From Terriglobia bacterium (GTDB lineage Bacteria > Acidobacteriota > Terriglobia > Acidiferrales > UBA7541): DNA of 64,000 nucleotides. Position 1 is the first letter of the stretch. Every line of letters starts with the position of its first letter. Shown piece by piece: positions 43,557 to 51,111 of this stretch. The DNA lies in NCBI GenBank assembly GCA_020073605.1, contig JAIQEW010000011.1, positions 1 through 64,000 of the forward strand, given 5' to 3'. The notes beneath the pieces are model-generated. The model saw only the letters and a list, made by a program, of their open reading frames with translations. It ran no database searches and was not told the origin of the DNA. Position numbers and translations under genes: made by a program.

Positions 43557-44393
43557 ATGGAGATCGATCGAAAAGCTTTCCTCGACAGCCTCGGAGGCGC
43601 GGACGCCATCAGCCGGATGGACTCGGAAGCGCGCGCGGACGCGCTGGAGCACCAGATGCTGTCCGAATTGAACAGCGCGATCGAGGCGAAGCAGGGCGGC
43701 GTTCAAAAAGAGGTGCGGAAGTATCCCACGGCAGCCGAGGTGGAGGCGCAGATCGAGACGCGCTCCTATCGCGCGGGCGCGGGGTTTCTCATCGTGTCGC
43801 GCACAGGCGAAACGGTGAAAAAACTTCCTGCCATGCCGGCCAATTCCACGCTGGCTGACTTTTTCAAGCTGCGGTTCATGGACACGGCGAATCACGTGCT
43901 GCAAAGCGCGAACCTGGCGATGAAGAACGGCATGTCCGAAGAGATTGTCCTGGCCTGCCTGCTCCACGACGTGGTGCAGGAAATCATACGGACGGACCAC
44001 GGATGGTGGGGGGCCCAGCTCTTTGAGCCGTACGTTTCAGAGAAAGTTGCATTTGCGATTCGCTACCACCAGGCGCTCCGGTATTATGCCGATCCATCAG
44101 TGGGATATGAGTATCCCGATCTCTACCGGCAACTGTTCGGCGCGGATTACGTGCCGCCGCCCTATATCGAAGCGACATACCAGATGGTGCGCAAACACAA
44201 GTGGTACATGGAGCCGCGGATGGTGGCGGTGAATGATTTGTACGCCTTCGATCCAAACGTGGTCGTCACGATCGATCCCTTCCTGGACATTATCGGACGT
44301 CACTTCAAGCAGCCGAAAGAGGGACTGGGAAACGATGGCAGCCCGGTCGCTCACATGTGGCGCACGATCATGAGACCCGATCAGCCTCTGTAG
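43557..44393 (+). CDS. HD-domain metal-dependent hydrolase-like protein
   Basis: Translation from ATG 43557 (AGGA about 9 nt upstream) gives 278 residues; an ATG at 43548 is possible. The central region has the HD pattern: TANHVLQSANLAM with the first His, LLHDVVQEI with His-Asp (about residues 133-134 of the mature frame), and later YHQALRYYAD. HD proteins hydrolyse phosphoester bonds with divalent metals. The wider N-terminal region has no known motif, and no cyclic-nucleotide or synthetase domain is fused. Substrate unknown. It converges with the YceI operon 43 nt downstream. Confidence 0.75.
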   Translation: MEIDRKAFLDSLGGADAISRMDSEARADALEHQMLSELNSAIEAKQGGVQKEVRKYPTAAEVEAQIETRSYRAGAGFLIVSRTGETVKKLPAMPANSTLADFFKLRFMDTANHVLQSANLAMKNGMSEEIVLACLLHDVVQEIIRTDHGWWGAQLFEPYVSEKVAFAIRYHQALRYYADPSVGYEYPDLYRQLFGADYVPPPYIEATYQMVRKHKWYMEPRMVAVNDLYAFDPNVVVTIDPFLDIIGRHFKQPKEGLGNDGSPVAHMWRTIMRPDQPL

Positions 44394-44436
44394 GCAGACC
44401 TTCCCGATAGAACTGAGTTCAGCAATCGACGTGATT

Positions 44437-45105
44437 CTACTGGTGCGACCGGGCGAGTCGCGCGGTGGCGTGCACCTCCACGTCGACGGTGTCGCTGACG
44501 TGCAAGAAGAAGTTGCTGGGATTCTTGAGGCCCCACTTGATGTAGGGGACGGCGAACTTCGTTGAAGCCTGCAATTCGCCATTCGCAGCCGGCTCGACAG
44601 AGATCATCAGGGTGATGTCGTGATCCTGGCCGTGTAGGCGGATCACGCCAGTTACGTCCACTTCGGATATTCCCTGAGGCGCGATCGATCCCTTTACTTG
44701 CGTGGGCGTGAAAACGATTTCGGGGAATTTCGCGCTCTCCAGGATTTCCCTGTGCATTTTGCCGTCACGGCTGGCGTTGCCCGTTTCGGCGGTCGTCGCA
44801 TCTAGAACCACGGCACCGCTGGCTTTTCCGGTCGAGGGATCGAAACGCATCTCGCCGCTCTTGAGTTTGAATGTTCCGTGAACGGTGTGCATCGTGGCGC
44901 CCAGCGTGAAGGCGACTTTTGTTGAAGTGGGAACGAGCGTGACAACAGATTCCTGTGCGCGGAGGGCCGACGAGAGAAGAAGCACAGCAGCGGCGATCAG
45001 AACGGCACACCGCACCCTTCCTGCGTCAGGGCAGGGAGTCGCAGAGGACGCAGAGAAGAAAGAAGTGCCCGAGCGCGCTTGCAAGAAATGAGGGAGCGGA
45101 GTCAT
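44437..45105 (-). CDS. YceI-family lipocalin-like protein
   Basis: YceI proteins are periplasmic eight-stranded barrels that bind isoprenoids or other amphipathic lipids. The 222-residue product has the YceI strands: STKVAFTLGATMHTVHGTFK, GEMRFDPSTGKASGAVVLDA, the DGKMHREILESAKFPEI helix and IRLHGQDHDITLMI. A hydrophobic export signal is at about 34-50, later than usual; the first 30 codons coincide with a dispersed repeat (45015-45035), so this start may be an extension. A GTG at 45015 is an alternative. It is the third gene of a type III PKS operon, 4 nt after the monooxygenase stop. Confidence 0.85.
   Translation of the reverse strand: MTPLPHFLQARSGTSFFSASSATPCPDAGRVRCAVLIAAAVLLLSSALRAQESVVTLVPTSTKVAFTLGATMHTVHGTFKLKSGEMRFDPSTGKASGAVVLDATTAETGNASRDGKMHREILESAKFPEIVFTPTQVKGSIAPQGISEVDVTGVIRLHGQDHDITLMISVEPAANGELQASTKFAVPYIKWGLKNPSNFFLHVSDTVDVEVHATARLARSHQ
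45015..45035. repeat. Short dispersed repeat, second copy at 42609-42629
   Basis: CCCTTCCTGCGTCAGGGCAG here and CCCTTCCTGCGCCAGGGCAG at 42609 differ at one position over 21 bases. Each is partly self-complementary (CCTG...CAGG). This copy lies in the 5' end of the YceI coding frame; the other is intergenic. Confidence 0.6.
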
Positions 45106-45108
45106 CGG

Positions 45109-46215
45109 CTAGGCAAAGAGGACGCGCCAGCCGAGATTCACGATTTGCGCGGCATCAAGCGCGTCCGATTCAGAGCTGCCGGTGTGGATTGAGATCATTT
45201 TGGCGAAGAATGCAGGGCGTGAGGCAAAGAGGCGGAGCACCTTGCGGCGCAGCACGGGGCTCGCGTTCATCAGAAGCAGTAGGCGGGTCATGCGCATCGC
45301 ATTTTGAGTGAGACGGCGGTGCGCCGATTCATACAGAGCGAGATCTTCGCGGGCCAGCGCTTCGGCCAGATGCAGGGCTTGCTGAAACGCGAGGCTCAAT
45401 CCCTGGCCCGAAACGGCGTCCACCATGCAGCTCGCATCGCCTACCAGCGCGACATTGCCGCGGGCCACGGCGCGCGCGCGGCCGAGCGACGTGATAGCAC
45501 CGACTTCCGTTGAAACCGGGCACGCGGCACCGAGGCGTCTGGCGACTTCGGGGAATTGATCGAGCGCGCGACCCATTCGCAGATGCGAATCGTACGAGAA
45601 GAGCGAGATGCAGATTTCGTTCGCGGCCGTGGGCGTGACAATCATCTGCGATTTCTTGCCCCAGTGGACTTCGACGAGATCGGTCCACGGAGCAACCGCG
45701 TAGTGGAGGCGGAATCCGAAGCGAGACGGGCGGTAGCGCGCCGACCCCAGTCGCGCGGATTGTCGAACGTTCGAATTCTGGCCGTCGGCGCCGACGATCC
45801 ATTTGCAAGGAAATAGATGGCCGTCAACGGCGACGTTGTGAGAATCGAAGCTCGACAGCCGGGAACCCCACAACAGGGAGACTCCCAATTCGGTCGCGCG
45901 GTCGATGAGGAGCTGATGGAGCGCGGTGCGGCGAAGGCCGAAAGCCTTGCCGCGCGGAATCCTCGCGCTGGCGGACGAATGCTCGTCCGAGAAACGAAAT
46001 CCGGCGAAAGGCGCGGCAACACTGGAATCGATTTCGACCCCGAGACTGCGCAGGGCCGCAACCGCTTCCGGGAGCAGACCTTCGCCGCAGGGCTTGTCGA
46101 TGGGCGGCTGGCGGGGATCGATGACCGTGACGCGAAGGTTCTTCAGACGCGCCGCAATGGCCGCAGCCAATCCCGCAGGACCTCCACCGACGACCAAAAC
46201 GTCAGCAGCTGACAC
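45109..46215 (-). CDS. FAD-dependent monooxygenase / geranylgeranyl-reductase family
   Basis: The 368-residue flavoprotein has the FAD motif VVGGGPAGLAAAIAARL (7-23), PCGEGLLPEAV (about 42-52) and the second flavin motif VALVGDASCMVDAVSGQGLSLAF (about 268-290). The last part ends in hydrophobic helices. It follows the type III PKS gene by 21 nt. In type III PKS operons such enzymes hydroxylate alkylresorcinols to quinones. That specific reaction is inferred from context. A geranylgeranyl-reductase role is the main alternative. Confidence 0.85.
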   Translation of the reverse strand: MSAADVLVVGGGPAGLAAAIAARLKNLRVTVIDPRQPPIDKPCGEGLLPEAVAALRSLGVEIDSSVAAPFAGFRFSDEHSSASARIPRGKAFGLRRTALHQLLIDRATELGVSLLWGSRLSSFDSHNVAVDGHLFPCKWIVGADGQNSNVRQSARLGSARYRPSRFGFRLHYAVAPWTDLVEVHWGKKSQMIVTPTAANEICISLFSYDSHLRMGRALDQFPEVARRLGAACPVSTEVGAITSLGRARAVARGNVALVGDASCMVDAVSGQGLSLAFQQALHLAEALAREDLALYESAHRRLTQNAMRMTRLLLLMNASPVLRRKVLRLFASRPAFFAKMISIHTGSSESDALDAAQIVNLGWRVLFA

Positions 46216-46236
46216 GGATGCGCGCTCCCTGACCGC

Positions 46237-47289
46237 TCACCATCGCAGCAGCACCAGCTCCGAACAAAAGCCAGGGCCCATGGCCGCGAGGATGCTCAGC
46301 GTGCCCGGCGCGGGGCGACGATGCTTGTAAACGTCCTCCAAAACGAGGAGGACGGATGTGGAAGAGATGTTGCCGACCTTGCGCAAACAATCCCACGAGG
46401 CCTCGAGATCTTTTTCGGAGAGATTAAGCGCCGCAGCGGTAGCTTCGAGCACCTTCGGGCCGCCGGTGTGCATGACCCAGCTTTTGACGTCACGTCGACA
46501 ATAGCCCTGCTCGGAGAGGAACTGGTCGACGTCTTCTCCCAGGTGCCGCAACACGGTATCGGGAACCTCCGGCGACAGTACGATGTGAAAACCCTTTTCG
46601 GAGATGTCCCAGCCCATCACGCGCTCGGTATTCGGGTAAAAGACGGACTTCGTGGCAAGAATCTCCGGGCCGTCCGATTCGATGTCCGATCCGGCGACAA
46701 CGGTGGCAGCGGCGCCGTCGCCAAAAAGCAGCGCGGAAATCACGTGCGCCATGGAGATGTCGTCGCGCTGAAGCGTAAGGGAGCAGAGTTCGATCGAAAG
46801 GAGCGCTGCGGATTGGCCGGGGTAGGCGCGAACGTAATCCGCCGCGCGGGAAATTCCGGCGGCGCCGGCCACGCAACCGAGCCCGAAGATGGGAATGCGT
46901 TTGATGTTGGGGGAAAGGCCCATGCGGTTGATGAGACGAGCATCGAGCGACGGAGCGGCGATGCCTGTGACGGATGTGACGAAAATCGCGCTCAAATCGC
47001 GCGGCTCGACTCCGGCGGCGGTGAGCGCGCGGCAAAGGGCTTTCTCGCCAATCTCAAGGCCCACTTCGATCCACGCGTTGTTTGCATCGCCCCAGGTCTG
47101 CATGTGATCTTCGTAGAAATCGACTGGGCGGGCGGTGAATCGGCCGTCGACTTTCATGCTTTCATCGAGGCGATCGAGAATGGCGGGCTGAAGCAGGCTG
47201 TCACGCCAATAGCTTTTCAATGCGCCAACGAGAACTTCCTGCTTGTGGTAGTGCTTGGGAAAGGCGCTGGCGACACCGGCGATTCGCAT
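46237..47289 (-). CDS. Type III polyketide synthase (chalcone/alkylresorcinol synthase family)
   Basis: The ATG at 47289 has AGGAG 8 nt upstream. The 350-residue enzyme condenses malonyl-CoA units on an acyl starter. The catalytic triad is visible: Cys139 in FGLGCVAGAAG, His274 in WVMHTGGPKVLE and Asn307 in GNISSTSVLL. GxGDGAAA (LLFGDGAAATVVAG) is also present. The sequence is bacterial alkylresorcinol or alkylpyrone-like rather than RppA-like as judged from GLGCVAGAAG. It is the first of three genes with a monooxygenase and YceI, suggesting a lipid-like phenolic or quinone. Product is not predictable. Confidence 0.9.
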   Translation of the reverse strand: MRIAGVASAFPKHYHKQEVLVGALKSYWRDSLLQPAILDRLDESMKVDGRFTARPVDFYEDHMQTWGDANNAWIEVGLEIGEKALCRALTAAGVEPRDLSAIFVTSVTGIAAPSLDARLINRMGLSPNIKRIPIFGLGCVAGAAGISRAADYVRAYPGQSAALLSIELCSLTLQRDDISMAHVISALLFGDGAAATVVAGSDIESDGPEILATKSVFYPNTERVMGWDISEKGFHIVLSPEVPDTVLRHLGEDVDQFLSEQGYCRRDVKSWVMHTGGPKVLEATAAALNLSEKDLEASWDCLRKVGNISSTSVLLVLEDVYKHRRPAPGTLSILAAMGPGFCSELVLLRW

Positions 47290-47484
47290 GAAAGAAGCTC
47301 CTGGGGCGGCCGCGGGTGGGAACGGCAGCAATTTGTTAAATGCGAGTTGGTACGGCTTTCATCCCCATCTTTCGGGTCTTTCTCCGAATTTAAGAGGCGC
47401 GATCCAACAAGCAAGATGCAAGGGTATTTACGAGCTACGGCACAGCGCGCCGCGCGAACATGGCCCAGTTGCCCACCCGGAGTA

Positions 47485-47521
47485 CCAACCTGTACCGCCC
47501 ATTGGCCGGTCGACAGGTTGG
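47485..47521. other. Inverted repeat upstream of PKS operon
   Basis: CCAACCTGT and ACAGGTTGG form a 9-bp perfect inverted repeat with a 19-nt spacer, 196 nt before the PKS start and 38 nt after the symporter stop on the same strand. It may be a terminator lacking T-run or an operator. Confidence 0.4.
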
Positions 47522-47559
47522 CTAATCTGATGCCTACCTCATGCTTAAGGTTGCGTATT

Positions 47560-49344
47560 TTATGCTTGTGAAGCGCGCGAGAGACCGCGGTAAATGAACG
47601 CTGCGCAGACGAAGGAAACGACGAGAAGCAAAATTCCGGGGCGCCAGCGAAGCAGACAAAGTTTCCCGACACCGAAGAGCGCGGAATAGATCATCGTGCA
47701 TCCGGCAATCCAGTCGAGGAGATTGCGCGCGAGATCCTGCTGCGGCACGACATCGGAGGCGAATTTCGCGATGGGCCGCCAGCCGAAAGTGTCCGGGCGG
47801 ACGCGACGGTAGAAACGCAAGAGCGTGTCGCGAGGCTCGGGCGGCGTGAGCAGAGTGACGACGACCCAGACGGCGGTGGTGACGAGCGTGGTGAGCAGAG
47901 TCTGCTTTGCGAACACGGACGGCTCCGAACCTTGGAAGGGCACAACCCCGCGAAATGCGAGGGTGACGGCGAGAGCGGTGATCATTGCGGCGATTTCGCT
48001 CCACGCGTTGATGCGCCACCAATACCAGCGAAGGAGGTACACGCTGCCCGTTCCTGCGCCGACTTCGAGCAGCACTTCCCAGCCAGCGCGAATGGTGGCG
48101 AGCTCCCAGGAAACGAATGCGGCGAGGACGATGAGAAGGATCGTCACCCACCGGGAGACGGCGACGTAGTGGCGCTCCGGGGCCGAGCGGCGGACGAATC
48201 GCCGGTAGAAATCCGAGACGAGGTACGAGCTTCCCCAGTTGAGATGCGTGGCAATCGTGGACATGAAGGCGGCGAGAAATCCCGCGACGAGCAGGCCGCG
48301 GGCCGCGCGCGGGAGGTGGTCCACGGCGAGAAGGACGTAGCCGGACTCAGGATGCGCGAGCTGCGGATAGAGGACGACGACGGCGAGCGCGGCAAGAATC
48401 CACGGCCAGGAGCGCAGCGCGTAGTGCGCAAAGTTGAACCAGAGGACCGAGAGAAGTCCATCGCGCTCGTTGCGTGCGCTGAGTATCCGCTGCGCGACGT
48501 AGCCGCCTCCTCCCGGCTCCGATCCAGGATACCAGGAGGCCCACCATTGCACGCCGAGGTAGACGCAGAACGTGATGACCGGAATCGTCCACAGGGATTC
48601 GCTGGAAAAACCGCGCGAGAAATCGGGGAAGAAGGAAGTGATATTCGACGAGTTCGGCCCAGCTGCGGCCCGGAGCGCAGCGAGCTTCGTGAGAAGCGCG
48701 CGCATACCGCCCGCGGCACGGACGCCGTACCAAGCGACGGCGATCACCACGCCCATCTTCAAAACGAATTGAAAGAGGTCGGTCCAGAGAACGCCCCAGA
48801 GACCGCCGAGCGCGACATAGATTCCCGTGAACGGAATCAAGAAGAACACACAGATAAGGAGCGCGGTGCGGTCGTCCACGCCGAGGACGACGGAAGCGAT
48901 GGTCGTCATCGCTTTGGTGACCCAGCCGAGGATCACGCAGTTGACCAGCAGTCCGAGATAGAGCGCGCGGAATCCGCGGAGAAAAGCGGCAGGCTTTCCG
49001 GCGTAGCGGATCTCGGCGAATTCGACGTCGGTCAAAAGACCGGCACGAACCCAGAGGCGCGCGAACAGGAAGACGGTCATCATTCCCGAGGGCAACATGC
49101 TCCACCAGAGCCAGTTGCCGGCGATGCCGTTGGTGTAAACGTAGCCGGTGACGACGAGGGGAGTGTCCGCGCCGAAAGTTGTGGCGACCATCGACGTGCC
49201 GATCAGCCACCAGGCCGCGCGGCGTCCGGAAACGAAATAGTCCGCGGTGCTTTGGCTGGAACGGCGGCGAAAGTACAAGCCGAGGAGAAGGGTGAAGAGT
49301 AGGTAGAGAGCGACGACAATCCAGTCGGCAAGTGTGAGCTTCAT
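47560..49344 (-). CDS. Sodium/solute symporter (SSS family)
   Basis: The 594-residue protein has the SSS fold with about 13-15 helices. DWIVVALYLLFTLLLGLYFRRR starts helix 1, then DYFVSGRRAAWWLIGTSM, which holds the S-G-R/S-M cation-site region, and GYVYTNGIAG. LNWGSSYLVSDFYRRF is at about 375-390 (also typical). The substrate cannot be read; nearest relatives carry sugars, amino acids or acids. It ends 38 nt before an inverted repeat and is separate from the PKS operon. Confidence 0.88.
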   Translation of the reverse strand: MKLTLADWIVVALYLLFTLLLGLYFRRRSSQSTADYFVSGRRAAWWLIGTSMVATTFGADTPLVVTGYVYTNGIAGNWLWWSMLPSGMMTVFLFARLWVRAGLLTDVEFAEIRYAGKPAAFLRGFRALYLGLLVNCVILGWVTKAMTTIASVVLGVDDRTALLICVFFLIPFTGIYVALGGLWGVLWTDLFQFVLKMGVVIAVAWYGVRAAGGMRALLTKLAALRAAAGPNSSNITSFFPDFSRGFSSESLWTIPVITFCVYLGVQWWASWYPGSEPGGGGYVAQRILSARNERDGLLSVLWFNFAHYALRSWPWILAALAVVVLYPQLAHPESGYVLLAVDHLPRAARGLLVAGFLAAFMSTIATHLNWGSSYLVSDFYRRFVRRSAPERHYVAVSRWVTILLIVLAAFVSWELATIRAGWEVLLEVGAGTGSVYLLRWYWWRINAWSEIAAMITALAVTLAFRGVVPFQGSEPSVFAKQTLLTTLVTTAVWVVVTLLTPPEPRDTLLRFYRRVRPDTFGWRPIAKFASDVVPQQDLARNLLDWIAGCTMIYSALFGVGKLCLLRWRPGILLLVVSFVCAAFIYRGLSRASQA

Positions 49345-49427
49345 ATCGGCGCGCGGCGCGGGATAGTTTTATCGCGGATGAGGCCCGAGTCAAAGCGATA
49401 AGGTGGGGACAATCACAACTTGGACAG

Positions 49428-49463
49428 AAAAAATCCCCGGGTCTGGAGGGGACAGACCCGGGG
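49428..49463 (-). terminator. Intrinsic terminator (minus strand)
   Basis: CCCCGGGTCTG (49435-49445) and CAGACCCGGGG (49453-49463) form an 11-bp perfect stem with a 7-nt loop; on the minus strand A then six T follow (49434-49428). It ends the transcript of the two tiny genes upstream (49570-49974). Confidence 0.9.
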
Positions 49464-49569
49464 GTCGGGGCACTGAGAGGGACTACTGGGCCGGCAAACT
49501 TTTTGAGCGAAACTATCTGGCAGCAGCCAAAGGGTGGCGTACGGCGCCCGCCCTTCCGGCTGCGGGGCG

Positions 49570-49668
49570 CTAGTAATTCAAGCGCCGCAAAATCATCGTC
49601 GCCCGGAAAACCACCTGCAAACCGAGGACGATGAGCGTGTCGCGAACCACGACGAATCTTTCCCGCAT
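49570..49668 (-). CDS. 32-residue membrane microprotein
   Basis: Starting at ATG 49668, with GAGG 8 nt upstream, the product is 32 residues with a hydrophobic helix (about 10-25: VRDTLIVLGLQVVFRATMIL). It lies between another small gene and a strong terminator, on one minus-strand transcript. No family is recognised. The good ribosome site and position support it; the shortness weakens it. Confidence 0.5.
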   Translation of the reverse strand: MRERFVVVRDTLIVLGLQVVFRATMILRRLNY

Positions 49669-49767
49669 CGAGATTTCCTCAAAAGCCGCAGGGTACGGAA
49701 TCGCGATCGCCACTGCTCCGCGACTCCGGCTCCAATCGGCGTTGGCGTATGGGCGCACTGGATTCCC

Positions 49768-49974
49768 CTAGTTGAGGACGTACACGGGATTATCGTGCTC
49801 GACCGCAACCACCATCGACTTGAAGATATCAACGTCCCAACTATCCGCGATGCGCAGGCGGACGACTTCATTCGTCTCGGAGAGCAGACGGCCGCGCAGA
49901 GGCACGCGGAGGTTCCCGGCCACAACTCGAAGAATCACTGGCTGCCCCATCCAAACTGCGTAGCCACCTTCCAT
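49768..49974 (-). CDS. Small soluble protein, conserved-looking, unknown role
   Basis: The 68-residue product has a compact beta-strand pattern: GQPVILRVVAGNLRVPLRG, SETNEVVRLRIADSWDVDIFKS and MVVAVEHDN. The order of strands is like small Sm-like or PilZ-like barrels, which is a weak resemblance. GAGGAGG lies about 8 nt before the ATG, one of the best ribosome sites in the window. It is the first gene of the two-gene transcript that ends at 49428. Confidence 0.65.
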   Translation of the reverse strand: MEGGYAVWMGQPVILRVVAGNLRVPLRGRLLSETNEVVRLRIADSWDVDIFKSMVVAVEHDNPVYVLN

Positions 49975-50185
49975 GGTCGCCCCTCCTCAGGGTCACTTCC
50001 TCGAACAACTGGATTCTCGGGCAGGGGCACATCCTGGCCAATGGTACAGGGGGCTAAGACTGGTAGGAACGAAGTACTATGACAGGGTCGGTATGCGGGC
50101 CTGGCCGTTGCACCCTTTTCTGCTATTGTAAATACGGGGTTTAGGAGCGGCGGCTGAACCTGGACCCAGCGAGGAATCGGGGCAC

Positions 50186-50833
50186 ATGATCGAGATGCTG
50201 CAGCATCTTCTGGCACGGGTGTACGACGTCCGAGGACTGATCGAATGGGGCGGAACGGCGCTCGTGTGTACGATCGTGTTCGTCGAAACCGGCATGTTTG
50301 CGGGGTTCTTCCTGCCGGGCGATTCCCTGCTGGTGACGGCGGGGGTATTCGCCGCTGCGGGACACCTGAAACTGGCGCAACTTTTGTCGGTCGTGACGGT
50401 ATGCGCGATCGCTGGGGATCAGTTGGGCTACCTGATCGGCTGGAGGGCAGGGGCTGCGCTTTACGGGCGCCCAGATTCCCGCTTTTTCAAGAAGCGCCAT
50501 CTGGAGCGTGCGCACGAATTCTATGAGAGGTACGGCGGAAAGACCGTGCTTTTCGCGCGGTTCATTCCCATCATCCGGACGTTTTGCCCGCCGGTGGCCG
50601 GGGCCGCAAAGATGAGGTACGTGCGCTTCCTGGCGTACGACGTTTGCGGGGGAATCCTGTGGGTGTGGAGCATGGTGCTGGTGGGATACACGCTCGGCCT
50701 GACGGTGCCGAACGTGGAAAAGCGCATTCATTACATCATCGCGGCAGTCATCGTGGTGTCGCTGATGCCGGCCGCGTATCACGCCTGGAAGGCGCGAAGC
50801 ACGAAGGCCAGCGTTCCTCCGAAGGCGGTTTAG
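50186..50833 (+). CDS. DedA-family membrane protein
   Basis: The 215-residue protein has the DedA signature: ETGMFAGFFLPGDSLLVTAG (about 34-53, with the conserved E and F-x-P-G-D), GDQLGYLIGW (about 77-86), FYERYGGKTVLFARFIPIIRTFCPPVAG (about 111-138, with the R-F-x-P-x-x-R motif) and helices after it. DedA proteins support lipid flipping and membrane homeostasis at the inner membrane. No operon partner. A terminator follows at 50867. Confidence 0.9.
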   Translation: MIEMLQHLLARVYDVRGLIEWGGTALVCTIVFVETGMFAGFFLPGDSLLVTAGVFAAAGHLKLAQLLSVVTVCAIAGDQLGYLIGWRAGAALYGRPDSRFFKKRHLERAHEFYERYGGKTVLFARFIPIIRTFCPPVAGAAKMRYVRFLAYDVCGGILWVWSMVLVGYTLGLTVPNVEKRIHYIIAAVIVVSLMPAAYHAWKARSTKASVPPKAV

Positions 50834-50866
50834 GCCAAGAAGAATCCCAAGGCACTGTAAATGCAG

Positions 50867-50892
50867 GGCGGGGAGCCTGGCAGCTCCCCGCC
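50867..50892 (+). terminator. Terminator hairpin after DedA gene
   Basis: GGCGGGGAGC and GCTCCCCGCC form a 10-bp perfect stem with a 6-nt loop, then TTGTT. The T-run is short, but position 34 nt after the stop fits a terminator. Confidence 0.7.
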
Positions 50893-51111
50893 TTGTTCAC
50901 CCGCTAGGCCGCGGCGAGGCCGATGGCCCCGCCAGCGGTTCGCGCTGCAGGAGCGATGTGAAAATCGGTATCGCGATTAAGGGCGCGCCGTAAAGTCGCG
51001 CTCGCGCTAGTACATTGGCTCCTACAAGGCCACTCATACGCCCACCCGCCGATCCGTGCAAGCGAATAATTCGCGCAGAGTGGTTCGCGCGTCCAGGGCC
51101 ATCCTGGAATG

